60,130 bases of DNA from an uncultured bacterium. GTDB taxonomy: Bacteria; Bacillota; Clostridia; Lachnospirales; Lachnospiraceae. A program made the translations under genes and the position numbers. The notes under the pieces were generated by a model. That model searched no databases. It worked only from the letters and a program-made list of their open reading frames with translations, and had not been told where the DNA came from. Shown piece by piece: positions 43,718 to 52,271 of this stretch (within the stretch, counting starts at the first letter, position 1; each line of letters begins with the position of its first letter). The stretch lies in NCBI GenBank assembly GCA_905215405.1, contig CAJMQE010000012.1, positions 1 through 60,130 on the forward strand, read 5' to 3'.

Positions 43718-44509
43718 ATGAGCATGGTATCGGTAGTTGGGTTTATATTTTGTTTTGGCGTTATGATCATGGGAATTGCATTTAATGGTGGGATTGGAAC
43801 CATAGGAAGATTCTTGAATTATCCATCTGCACTTGTTACATTTGGTGGAGCGTTTCTGGCGGTACTTGCTTCCGCAGATTCTTTCAAGGATTATTTTGAC
43901 GGTCTGAAAAGTTTCTCGGAAATGTTTCACAGAGACGGGAAAAATGTCATGGATATTATTGCAGATATCATGAATTATTCGGATATTTCAAGAAAAGAGG
44001 GTCTGCTCGCACTGGAAGAGCGGATCACGGATCTGGATGACGCATTTATGAAGAAAGGCATTATGCTGGTGGTTGATGGAACTGAACCGGATCTGGTAAG
44101 GGACATTATGGAATCGGAGATGATCAATCTGGAAGATCGAAATCAGGTAAAGATTCATTTCTGGGAAGATCTTGGAACGATGGGACCGGCATGGGGAATG
44201 ATTGGAACCCTGATCGGTCTGATCAATATGTTGCAGGATATGGGGGATTCGGCAAGTAATATTGGTCCTAGTATGTCATTGGCATTGATCACAACTTTAT
44301 ATGGATCGATTCTTGCCAACTGGATCTGTGCGCCGGTAGCTAGAAAGCTAAAGAAAAAGAGTGCCAGAGAAAGGCAGATCATGGAAGTGACCATCGAAGG
44401 TGTGCTGTCGATTCAGGCGGGTGAAAATCCAAGAGTTATTCAGGAGAAACTCAAGTCCTTCCTTGAGGAGAAGGAAGGCGCATCTCTGACACAGGATGAA
44501 GCGGCTTGA
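43718..44509 (+). CDS. MotA-like stator protein without a MotB partner
   Basis: 263 residues from ATG 43718 (AGGTG 6 bases before; an in-frame GTG at 43709 is weaker). Four membrane segments in the MotA pattern: two at the N-terminus (GIGTIGRFLNYPSALVTFGG), a cytoplasmic loop of about 100 residues, then MGPAWGMIGTLIGLINML and LALITTLYGSILANWICAPVARKLK. The prolines of the last two segments that matter in MotA are kept. MotA works only with the peptidoglycan-binding MotB, and no motB or flagellar gene is near. A non-flagellar role is therefore likely. Confidence 0.85.
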   Translation: MSMVSVVGFIFCFGVMIMGIAFNGGIGTIGRFLNYPSALVTFGGAFLAVLASADSFKDYFDGLKSFSEMFHRDGKNVMDIIADIMNYSDISRKEGLLALEERITDLDDAFMKKGIMLVVDGTEPDLVRDIMESEMINLEDRNQVKIHFWEDLGTMGPAWGMIGTLIGLINMLQDMGDSASNIGPSMSLALITTLYGSILANWICAPVARKLKKKSARERQIMEVTIEGVLSIQAGENPRVIQEKLKSFLEEKEGASLTQDEAA

Positions 44510-44541
44510 TCTGTGTTAAAAATGCACATAAAGGCAGTCGA

Positions 44542-44599
44542 AGCAGACGAAAAATACAGAGTAAACGGAGGGGAGAGATCCGTCTGCTCTGTATTTTTT
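44542..44599 (+). terminator. Terminator after motA-like gene with a competing hairpin
   Basis: AAAATACAGAG (44551-44561) pairs with CTCTGTATTTT (44587-44597), with ACGGA/TCCGT inside, and ends in T. AGCAGACG (44542-44549) can pair instead with CGTCTGCT (44581-44588), which breaks the terminator. The two folds exclude each other, as in a terminator/antiterminator switch. Confidence 0.75.
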
Positions 44600-44700
44600 C
44601 GTATGCTGTTAAGTAGCGTATAGTAGTTGGCAGGTGTAGTCAGAAAATCAGGCTTAATGCGTGTTCCAGCAGATACCACTTTGAAACAGTACATGGAATC

Positions 44701-44739
44701 CTATACTACTGAAGTAGTATTTCCATTACAGTAGTATAG
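44701..44739 (+). promoter_or_regulatory. Inverted repeat before the mini-MotA operon
   Basis: CTATACTACTG (44701-44711) and CAGTAGTATAG (44729-44739) are perfect 11-bp arms. A second pairing, TACTAC and GTAGTA (44704-44719), lies in the left half, so up to three TACTAC-type half sites are present. A TTGAAA at 44681 and TATACT at 44702 could form a promoter with a short spacer. It is a plausible site for the LuxR-type domain encoded downstream. Confidence 0.6.
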
Positions 44740-44817
44740 AAAAAAAGCGTCGAAAAGTGTATGCTTATAGCAGATGAAATAAGAGAAAAATTACGACATT
44801 ACAAAGGAGGAGTATGT

Positions 44818-45279
44818 ATGTACATATTTTCATTTATTGCAGTCATTTTGGTCGTACTACTTATGATTGCCATGACAGCAGATGGAGGTATCGCCATGCT
44901 GGGGCTTTTTATAGACCTGCCATCATTTTTACTGTTGATTGTGATCACGATCCCGATTCTGATTTCAGCAAACCTGCTCAAAGATTTTAACAGAGCATTT
45001 TCAATCGTTGTATTGAAGAAAAAAGATACAACGCTTCTGGAAATCAAAAGGGCAATTGAGGCGGTAGAACTTGCTATGAAGACATTGCTGACAGGTGGTG
45101 TGTTTGTAAGCGTATTTTCAGTGATCATAATTCTTGCACAGATCGATCAGATCGAAACACTGGCACCTAATATTGCAGTTGCATGTCTGACGATTCTGTA
45201 CGCACTGGTCATGAATCTGGTGCTGTTACCACTCAGGGCAAAACTAAAGGTAATGGCAGTCGAATATATGCAGGAGTAA
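44818..45279 (+). CDS. Mini-MotA: MotA-like protein lacking most of the cytoplasmic domain
   Basis: 153 residues from ATG 44818 (AGGAGG 7 bases before; ATG 44814 is out of frame). Four membrane segments at about 3-21, 33-52, 92-109 and 117-137. GGIAMLGLFIDLPSFLLL aligns with the MotA motif GGIGTIGRFLNYPSALV of the upstream gene, and APNIAVACLTILYALVMNLV with its last segment. The loop between segments 2 and 3 is only about 40 residues, less than half of MotA's, and the third segment lacks the MotA proline. Proton-channel work is doubtful. It is probably cotranscribed with the LuxR fusion 21 bases downstream. Confidence 0.78.
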   Translation: MYIFSFIAVILVVLLMIAMTADGGIAMLGLFIDLPSFLLLIVITIPILISANLLKDFNRAFSIVVLKKKDTTLLEIKRAIEAVELAMKTLLTGGVFVSVFSVIIILAQIDQIETLAPNIAVACLTILYALVMNLVLLPLRAKLKVMAVEYMQE

Positions 45280-45300
45280 TAAAAAACGCAACAGGATAGG

Positions 45301-46302
45301 ATGGGGAAAACGATGAAAAAAATAATCATAAAGTTGTTATCCATTGTCTGCTATATGCTAGTTCTACTTGTCTGTATCGGGTTCGATATTACAAAATTAT
45401 TCAGTTTTCGTGATCTGGGGCTGGTACTGGTCGGAACATTCATTCTGACGTTACCGCATATGAAGGAGCATAAATCCAGAGAAATGGGACCGGTAGTTGG
45501 GTGGAATGCAATGGTGACCAGTTATATTTCTACATTTGTTCTTCTGTTCTCAATGATGTCAAAGCAGAATGGCGTTGAGACATTGATGCCCAATATCGTT
45601 ATTTGCTGTCGGCCGATCCTATATGGATTTATTATCTATGTCATATTGAGAAAGGAACCTGGAACACGGCGAGTGACTGAAACAGCGGAGACAGTGACCG
45701 ATGGCGGACAGGAAGATGAAATGTCGGAAGAGACCGAGAACGGATACAGAAATACAGGTAAAAATGGATTAACAGCAAACACCTGGAGAGGCGAAGAAAC
45801 TGAGTCGGGACTGTTACATCAGAAAGATACGGTACAGCAAACATGGATGAATGTAGAAGCGTACGACGAAAATGCTGCAGCAACAGAGGAGACGGCAGAT
45901 GAAACAGCAGATGAAAATGAGTCTGGAACACCTGAAATATCTGGGCAGATTGTTAATTTGGACAATATGGCAAAGAAGCAGGTAGCAGTTGCGGCACAGA
46001 AATCAATAGCACAACCACAGATTGTTCTGCAATGGAAGCAGGAACCATATGAGCAGGTAGCACAGAGCCCACAGATGGAGAAGCTACCGGAAGGAAAGCA
46101 GATTTACCAGATGTTCAGGAACAGGGGACTGACACAACGGGAAGCAGAAATTGCGCGACTGATCCTGCAGGGACTTACCAATGGTGAAATTGCAGAAGAA
46201 TTATGTATCGCGGAAAGCACGGTAAAAAAACATGTTTCTCATATTTTTGAGAAACTGGATGTATCCAGAAGAAGTGAATTATTTCGGAAAACGCTTTTAT
46301 AA
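45301..46302 (+). CDS. MotA-like membrane domain fused to a LuxR-type DNA-binding domain
   Basis: 333 residues. Four hydrophobic segments (about 7-28, 37-53, 68-86 and 97-117) parallel mini-MotA: LMPNIVICCRPILYGFIIYVI here matches LAPNIAVACLTILYALVMNLV there. A long acidic, Gln/Glu/Thr-rich linker (about 120-265) follows. The C-terminus (about 272-331) is a GerE/LuxR helix-turn-helix: LTQREAEIARLILQGLTNGEIAEEL and STVKKHVSHIFEKLDV. There is no receiver or autoinducer domain, so the membrane part is probably the sensor. ATG 45301 and ATG 45313 are both possible starts. The gene ends at a terminator. Confidence 0.85.
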   Translation: MGKTMKKIIIKLLSIVCYMLVLLVCIGFDITKLFSFRDLGLVLVGTFILTLPHMKEHKSREMGPVVGWNAMVTSYISTFVLLFSMMSKQNGVETLMPNIVICCRPILYGFIIYVILRKEPGTRRVTETAETVTDGGQEDEMSEETENGYRNTGKNGLTANTWRGEETESGLLHQKDTVQQTWMNVEAYDENAAATEETADETADENESGTPEISGQIVNLDNMAKKQVAVAAQKSIAQPQIVLQWKQEPYEQVAQSPQMEKLPEGKQIYQMFRNRGLTQREAEIARLILQGLTNGEIAEELCIAESTVKKHVSHIFEKLDVSRRSELFRKTLL

Positions 46303-46342
46303 GCTCATATAAAATATAAAATAATAAATAGGCGCATTAGAG

Positions 46343-46384
46343 AAAAGTCGTACTGGACAAAAAAAGTCCATACGACTTTTTTGT
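46343..46384 (+). terminator. Intrinsic terminator
   Basis: AAAAGTCGTACTGGAC (46343-46358) pairs with GTCCATACGACTTTT (46366-46380) around an A-rich loop, ending in T. Confidence 0.92.
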
Positions 46385-46472
46385 ATACTTTTTGTTTGTG
46401 GAGATTCAAATATTTCCAATGAATTTGGTACATAATAAAAAGAAAATGCAGGAAAGGAAGGCAGTTAATGAT

Positions 46473-47612
46473 ATGAAGGTTGTATTAGCAATCGATTCAT
46501 TTAAAGGCAGTATGACTTCACTGGAAGCTGGAAATGCAGCAGTTGAAGGAATTTTTAGAGCATTTCCAGATGCCACGTGTGAGGTCAGTCCGCTCGCAGA
46601 TGGAGGAGAAGGAACGGTAGAAGCACTAGTCAAGGGAATGCATGGAACCATGCATGAAGTCTCAGTTACAGGACCTCTTGGAAAAAATGTGATGTGTCAA
46701 TATGGTGTGATCAATGAAACAAAAACAGCTATTGTGGAGATGTCTGGTGCAGCGGGAATTACACTGGTATCAGAACAGGAAAAGAATCCGTTGAATACGA
46801 CGACTTATGGAGTAGGAGAGGTCATAAAAGATGCAATATCTAGAGGATGTCGTCGTTTTATTGTAGGTATCGGTGGCAGTGCAACAAATGATGGTGGTGT
46901 CGGAATGCTGCAAGCACTGGGATATGGATTCCTGGATAAAGAGGGAAAACAGGTCGCCTATGGGGCAAAAGGCCTGTCAGAACTTGAACGCATTACGGAT
47001 GAGGATGTCATTCCGGAATTGAAGGAATGTGAGTTCAGAGTAGCCTGCGATGTGACGAATACACTTTGCGGAGAAGAGGGCTGCAGTGCAGTATATGGTC
47101 CTCAGAAGGGAGCAACGCCAACAATGATTATGCAGATGGACAAATGGCTCACCTATTATGCAGCACTGGCTAAGGAAAAGTATCCACATGCAGATGCAAA
47201 ACAGCCAGGAACAGGCGCTGCTGGTGGTATGGGCTTTGCATTTCTGACTTTTACCAATGCGGTACTTGAATCTGGAATTCGGATCGTTATGGAAGAGACA
47301 CGCCTGGAAGAACATATCCGGGAAAGTGATATCGTTATAACAGGAGAAGGACGACTGGATTGGCAGACAGCAATGGGAAAGGCACCTGCAGGAGTTGCGG
47401 CACTGGCAAAAAAATACGGAAAACCTGTGATTGCATTTTCAGGCTGTGTTACAAAAGAAGCCGTACAGTGCAATGAAAAGGGGATTGACGCATTTTTCCC
47501 AATTTTGCGCAGACTGGTGACACTTGAAGAGGCGATGGATATTGAAAATGCGAAAGAAAATCTGACGGATACGGCGGAACAGGTATTTCGTCTGATCAAG
47601 ATCTGGAGGTAA
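46473..47612 (+). CDS. glxK: Glycerate kinase
   Basis: 379 residues from ATG 46473 with AGGAAAGGAAGG upstream. In-frame extension to 46392 lacks a site and family match. MKVVLAIDSFKGSMTSLEAG at the N-terminus, PLADGGEGTVEAL, GVGEVIKDA and the GIGGSATNDGG loop are diagnostic of the GK-type family. It phosphorylates D-glycerate, normally at the 2-position, feeding glycolysis. The GntP-type permease 6 bases downstream would supply the substrate. Confidence 0.94.
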   Translation: MKVVLAIDSFKGSMTSLEAGNAAVEGIFRAFPDATCEVSPLADGGEGTVEALVKGMHGTMHEVSVTGPLGKNVMCQYGVINETKTAIVEMSGAAGITLVSEQEKNPLNTTTYGVGEVIKDAISRGCRRFIVGIGGSATNDGGVGMLQALGYGFLDKEGKQVAYGAKGLSELERITDEDVIPELKECEFRVACDVTNTLCGEEGCSAVYGPQKGATPTMIMQMDKWLTYYAALAKEKYPHADAKQPGTGAAGGMGFAFLTFTNAVLESGIRIVMEETRLEEHIRESDIVITGEGRLDWQTAMGKAPAGVAALAKKYGKPVIAFSGCVTKEAVQCNEKGIDAFFPILRRLVTLEEAMDIENAKENLTDTAEQVFRLIKIWR

Positions 47613-47618
47613 GGTAGT

Positions 47619-48881
47619 ATGACATATCAGTTTACAACACTGGGAGCACTGGTCGGACTGGCGATTGCCATTATTCTGATCATTAAAAAGGTTCAGCCGG
47701 CATATAGTCTGATCCTGGGTGCACTTCTCGGAGGTATCATTGGAGGGGGTGGCCTGATTACGACAGTAAATACCATGATCACCGGTTCTCAGAGCATGAT
47801 ATCCTCAGTATTAAGAATCATGACATCTGGTATTCTGGCGGGAACCCTGATAAAGACCGGAGCCGCGGAAAAAATAGCAGAAGTGATCGTAGATAAATTG
47901 GGGCAGAAGCGAGCAATTATAGCAATTGCGATTGCAACAATGATCATTTGTGCAGTAGGTGTATTTGTTGATATTGCTGTTATTACAGTCGCGCCGATCG
48001 GATTGGCAATTGGTAAGAAAGCAGGATATAACAAACCATCCGTTTTGCTGGCAATGATCGGTGGAGGAAAAGCTGGTAATATTATTTCGCCAAACCCGAA
48101 TACCATAGCCGTATCAGAAGCATTTCAGGTAAATCTGACATCACTTATGATGAAAAATATAATTCCAGCAATCTTTGCGTTGATTGTAACAGTAATTCTT
48201 GCAACGATCCTGACAGGGAAAAATGCCAGTCCAATCACGCAGGGAGATCTGGAAGCCAGGGATGAATCCCATTTACCATCCTTTGCGGCAGCAATTACAG
48301 GACCAGTCGTTGTTGTAGTTCTGCTGGCACTTCGGCCAATATTCAATATCACAGTCGATCCGCTGATTGCACTTCCACTTGGTGGTATCATCTGTGCGAT
48401 CGCTTGTGGTAAAGCGGGATATCTCAGGGAATATACCGAATTCGGACTGAGTAAAGTAATTGGTGTATCGGTGCTTCTTATAGGTACCGGTACAATTGCT
48501 GGTATCATCAAAGCATCTGCATTACAGGCGGATGTGATTCGACTGCTTGACTTTTTAAATATGCCGTCATTTATCTTGGCACCAATTGCAGGTATTCTGA
48601 TGGCAGCAGCTACTGCATCAACAACAGCAGGTGCAACAATTGCATCACAGACATTTTCAGGAGTGCTCCTCGAGGCAGGAATTCCAGCTATTTCAGCAGG
48701 TGCCATGATCCATGCAGGCGCTACGGTTCTCGATTCACTGCCACATGGCTCATTCTTCCATGCAACAGCCGGAGTGACGAACATGACAATTCGAGAACGG
48801 CTCAGATTGATTCCCTATGAGGCATGTATTGGTCTGACAAGTACAATTGTGGCTGTGATTATTTACTTGATTGGGTTTTAA
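47619..48881 (+). CDS. GntP family permease (glycerate or related sugar acid)
   Basis: 420 residues, about 12 membrane segments. LILGALLGGIIGGGGL, GVFVDIAVITVAPIGLAIGKK and GGGKAGNIISPNPNTIAVSEAF are GntP-family features; the C-terminal GAMIHAGATVLDSLPHGSFFH is conserved too. The family moves gluconate and related acids with protons. Its gene starts 6 bases after the kinase gene with GGAGG in the kinase's end, so they form one transcript and D-glycerate is the likely cargo. Confidence 0.88.
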   Translation: MTYQFTTLGALVGLAIAIILIIKKVQPAYSLILGALLGGIIGGGGLITTVNTMITGSQSMISSVLRIMTSGILAGTLIKTGAAEKIAEVIVDKLGQKRAIIAIAIATMIICAVGVFVDIAVITVAPIGLAIGKKAGYNKPSVLLAMIGGGKAGNIISPNPNTIAVSEAFQVNLTSLMMKNIIPAIFALIVTVILATILTGKNASPITQGDLEARDESHLPSFAAAITGPVVVVVLLALRPIFNITVDPLIALPLGGIICAIACGKAGYLREYTEFGLSKVIGVSVLLIGTGTIAGIIKASALQADVIRLLDFLNMPSFILAPIAGILMAAATASTTAGATIASQTFSGVLLEAGIPAISAGAMIHAGATVLDSLPHGSFFHATAGVTNMTIRERLRLIPYEACIGLTSTIVAVIIYLIGF

Positions 48882-49118
48882 GACTACTTTAAATATTATG
48901 GAATAAAATGTAAAAAATGTCTCTTTTTGTACTATCTGATATTGATATCGCCATGAGATTTATTGTATAATTATGATAGAAAAAGGATCTGAAGGCGAGA
49001 TCTGGTTAATAACTATTGTGAATAAGTATGGACAACAGCGGGAGTATTAGACAAATCATAGGAAATCCATGGAGAAACTGCACAATGTAACCGCAGATTA
49101 GTCATAAGGAGAGTAAAT

Positions 49119-49472
49119 ATGAATAAGGTACTGATTTTATTTGAAGAGGAAGGCTGCAATATCGAAAAAGCACTGGAACGTTTCATGAACGATGAGGAGT
49201 TGTATATGATATGCCTAAGAAAGGTTCTATGGGACCAGAATTTCGAAAAACTGGGAAGGGCAATCAGTGAAGGTGATTATACAGGTGGATTTGAGAGTGC
49301 ACATGCATTAAAAGGTGAACTTGCCAATATGGAACTTGAGATTCTCCTGAAATTTATCCGGGAATTGATTGGTCCACTCAGAAATAGAGAAAATATAGAT
49401 GTTTCACAGGTCTATCAGGCTATGATCCTGCAAAGGGACAGACTCAGAGCCGTTTATGAATCAGAAATTTAG
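49119..49472 (+). CDS. Stand-alone HPt phosphotransfer protein
   Basis: 117 residues, all helical. AHALKGELANMELEILLKF (about 66-84) holds the phospho-accepting His in the HxLKG motif of HPt domains, and a helix-turn-helix pair surrounds it. It would carry phosphate between a sensor kinase and a response regulator, but no kinase or regulator is in the window. AGGAGAG precedes ATG 49119. The preceding gap of about 240 bases holds nothing recognisable. Confidence 0.85.
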   Translation: MNKVLILFEEEGCNIEKALERFMNDEELYMICLRKVLWDQNFEKLGRAISEGDYTGGFESAHALKGELANMELEILLKFIRELIGPLRNRENIDVSQVYQAMILQRDRLRAVYESEI

Positions 49473-49617
49473 AAATGTATATCTGAAACATTTCTTATCA
49501 AAATGAAATGATATTTCGCACATTTTCTCCGTAACTGAATAGGATAAATACAGATAGCAGTCTGGGAAAAGCAGATTGTGATTTGCAGGTTCTGTTTCCG
49601 TTAAGGAGGAATAATGA

Positions 49618-50121
49618 ATGGATGAGAAAGCGGATAATCTGAATATAAGTGATCAGGACAGAAAGAAAAAGAAAAGACTCAAAACGCCAGTCAGGATATC
49701 CTGGCAGGTCGAAACAGAAGAAGACGGATGGCTGCCGATGGTGGACGATCCGCTGGATTCTGCAGGAATTGCAGGACATTGTATTACAGGTGTTGCAATG
49801 AAGGTCTCTATCGGAAGCATCAGGTATAGAGCACATATTTCAGGAGGAACCTGGCTTCCATTCGTTACTGGATGCAACAGGAGAGATTACCGGGATGGAT
49901 TCGCAGGCAATGGCCTCTATATTGATCTGATTGAAATATATTACCAGACACCGGAGAAACTTGTAGACACAGAGGGATATCAGAAGGCAAAATATAGGGT
50001 CTCCGCACTGAATCAGCCATTCTTTCCTTGGCAGCTGGATGATGATATCAGCAGGGGACAGGATGGATATGCCGGTGTGTTTGGAATGCCGATTGACAGA
50101 CTGCAGATCCAGATCGTATAA
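49618..50121 (+). CDS. Three-repeat ChW-like protein
   Basis: 167 residues. A basic N-terminus (15-25: DRKKKKRLKT) precedes three repeats of about 42 residues (27-66, 68-109 and 124-167). Each has an aromatic-Pro core (GWLP, TWLP, PFFPW), then G-x-A-G (GIAG, GFAG, GYAG) and a hydrophobic end (AMKVSI, LIEIYY, LQIQIV). This resembles clostridial hydrophobic-Trp (ChW) domains found in surface and cell-wall proteins, but no signal peptide is visible. AAGGAGGA precedes ATG 49618. The function is unknown. Confidence 0.7.
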   Translation: MDEKADNLNISDQDRKKKKRLKTPVRISWQVETEEDGWLPMVDDPLDSAGIAGHCITGVAMKVSIGSIRYRAHISGGTWLPFVTGCNRRDYRDGFAGNGLYIDLIEIYYQTPEKLVDTEGYQKAKYRVSALNQPFFPWQLDDDISRGQDGYAGVFGMPIDRLQIQIV

Positions 50122-50192
50122 ATGATAAAATAGTATGAATGAAGTATAAGAAATCATATCAAGCATAAGAGCGTATCAACCAATTATCAAAA

Positions 50193-50243
50193 AGGTTGTG
50201 CAGTCATATCAGCGAAAAAACGTGACTGCACAGCTTCTTTTTG
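50193..50243 (+). terminator. Intrinsic terminator
   Basis: GTGCAGTCA (50198-50206) pairs with TGACTGCAC (50223-50231), extended by AAG/CTT, and is followed by a T-run. Confidence 0.88.
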
Positions 50244-50487
50244 TGTATAGATCTATTCAGTGACGACAAACGCGTCTACTTGAAGTGATGATAAGTACGG
50301 ATTGCTTGAGGCAGGATAATTGGAAGTCATGTTAGCGAAAGAAAATTTACGATAGGCATTACAATGAAAGATTGTCAGATAATAATACTTAATAAAATAA
50401 AGTGAGCAGACAACTGTGTTTACAGCAGACAAATATGGTGCTATAATCATCAAAAGAAATTGCAGATAAATGTAGCAGGAGGTCAGA

Positions 50488-51171
50488 ATGTCAAAGGAAA
50501 AGCGTCTTTCCGATAGTGTGGCAGAAAGTATTCTGTCTATGATAACAGTAGAGAAGATATTTCATCCAGGTGATAAGCTGCCAAATGAAAATGAACTTTC
50601 AGGACAGCTGAAGGTTAGCCGTACCACGCTCAGAGAAGCTATGCGGGTCCTTGTTACAGCTGATGTTCTTGAAATCCGCAGAGGAAGCGGAACATTTGTC
50701 AGAGATGATTTTGATGTGAACAGAGATAATTCATTTCTTGGTCTTGCAGATCCGGAATGTGAGGTGCGGGATCTCTATGAGATTCGGTTGATCATGGAAC
50801 CGGAGGCGGCATATCTAGCAGCGCAGCGGGCAACGAATGCTGAAATCGACAGAATCACAGAGCAGGTCGATATGCTGGAAGAAAGAATTGCAGCAGGCGA
50901 GGATATTACTGAGCTGGAAATGAAGTTCCATCAGAATATGATTATGGCTACGCATAACCGGTCAATGAATAAGATTATGCCGATCATTTACGAAGCTATT
51001 ACCGGTGGTGTCAGAATTTCTGAGAATAATCAGAAGGTTCTTGCAGAAGCAGTCAGAGATCACAAGCTCATTGCTGACTTCATGAAGAAAAGAGATGCAG
51101 AAGGAGCTCGTACAGCCATGAAAGTGCATATGCTTCACGTGATTCAGAATTTTAAGGAAGATAAAAATTGA
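50488..51171 (+). CDS. FadR-type GntR regulator (probably of the dehydrogenase downstream)
   Basis: 227 residues. The N-terminal winged helix has LPNENELSGQLKVSRTTLREAMRVL, and the C-terminal FCD domain has DLYEIRLIMEPEAAYLAA and the metal-type residues EMKFHQN. FadR-type regulators often sense 2-hydroxyacids (LldR-like). The gene is followed after 133 bases by a lactate-dehydrogenase-family gene, a likely target. AGGAGG precedes ATG 50488. Repeated CATATGC motifs lie in the gap (51175-51240). Confidence 0.87.
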   Translation: MSKEKRLSDSVAESILSMITVEKIFHPGDKLPNENELSGQLKVSRTTLREAMRVLVTADVLEIRRGSGTFVRDDFDVNRDNSFLGLADPECEVRDLYEIRLIMEPEAAYLAAQRATNAEIDRITEQVDMLEERIAAGEDITELEMKFHQNMIMATHNRSMNKIMPIIYEAITGGVRISENNQKVLAEAVRDHKLIADFMKKRDAEGARTAMKVHMLHVIQNFKEDKN

Positions 51172-51304
51172 ATGCGCATATGCAAAGAAGCATAGGAATG
51201 CATATGGTAAGAAGGATTAAAACACATATGCAAAAAAACATGTAGAATGTTGTGCAGAAAAGTAGATATAAGAAAAAAATACGCAGAGTAGCGGAGGTAA
51301 GAAA

Positions 51305-52252
51305 ATGAACGTAAGAAATAGTAAAGTTGTAATTGTCGGAGCTGGTAATGTCGGAACAACGACAGCATACAGTATTGTAAATCAGGGAATTTGTGACGAA
51401 CTTGTTCTGATCGATCTGAATCATGAGAAGGCACTTGGTGAAGTTATTGATTTACAGCATTCCATAGAGTTTATGAATAGAAATATCAAAGTAAAAGCTG
51501 GAGATTACTCAGATTGCAAGGAAGCTGATATCGTTGTCATTACAGCAAGTGCACCTATGGCAATTACAGATAACGATCGTCTTGAAATGCTTGGCAAGTC
51601 CAAAAATATTGTTGGCTCAATTGTCAAAGCGATTATGGACAGTGGATTTGACGGTATTCTACTTGTAGTATCAAATCCTGTAGATATTATGACTTACTAT
51701 GCATGGAAACAGTCTGGGCTGCCTGCAAATCAGGTAATCGGTAGTGGTACGACTCTGGATACAGCACGTCTTCGTCATTACATTGGTCAGAAAGTCGATG
51801 TTGATGCCAGAAGTATTGATGCATATGTAATCGGAGAACATGGAGACAGTGAACTGGTATCTTGGAGTACTGCAACAATTGGTGGCAAGGATATGGAAAG
51901 TGTAATTCGTGATAATGCAGATAGAATCGGTGAGGGTGCATATGACGAACTTCGTCAGAAGACGATCAAAGCTGGATGGGAAGTATTCCATAAGAAAGGG
52001 AATACTTCCTACGGTATTGCTGCTTCTGTAACAGGTATCGTAAAGAGCATCCTGTTTGATGAAAACAGAATTTATCCAATTTCCGTTCGTCTTGATGGAC
52101 AGTATGGGGAAAAGGATCTGTTCATCAGTCTTCCTACAATCATCAACAGAATGGGTGCAAAGGAAATTGTAGAACTGAATTTAAATGACACAGAACTGGC
52201 AGAATTTAAAAAATCCTGCAGCGTGTTAAAAGAAAATTACAAGAATTTATAA
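51305..52252 (+). CDS. L-lactate dehydrogenase family enzyme (L-2-hydroxyacid dehydrogenase)
   Basis: 315 residues. NAD site GAGNVGTTTAYSI (about 12-24), VVSNPVDIMTYYAW (about 120-133), the catalytic His in IGEHGDS (about 177-183) and the Arg pairs needed for the substrate carboxylate are present. The substrate loop reads ASAPMAITDNDRLEML; the Arg is kept, but the usual GQKPGET-type sequence of lactate dehydrogenases is absent. That suggests a preference for another 2-oxoacid, as in L-hydroxyisocaproate dehydrogenases. GGAGG precedes ATG 51305. Confidence 0.85.
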   Translation: MNVRNSKVVIVGAGNVGTTTAYSIVNQGICDELVLIDLNHEKALGEVIDLQHSIEFMNRNIKVKAGDYSDCKEADIVVITASAPMAITDNDRLEMLGKSKNIVGSIVKAIMDSGFDGILLVVSNPVDIMTYYAWKQSGLPANQVIGSGTTLDTARLRHYIGQKVDVDARSIDAYVIGEHGDSELVSWSTATIGGKDMESVIRDNADRIGEGAYDELRQKTIKAGWEVFHKKGNTSYGIAASVTGIVKSILFDENRIYPISVRLDGQYGEKDLFISLPTIINRMGAKEIVELNLNDTELAEFKKSCSVLKENYKNL

Positions 52253-52271
52253 TTCGTATTAATTACTATGA

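Noticed and set aside
43718..44509. Flagellar motor locus
   Set aside because: No MotB, chemotaxis or flagellar gene is present nearby; only MotA-like genes occur.
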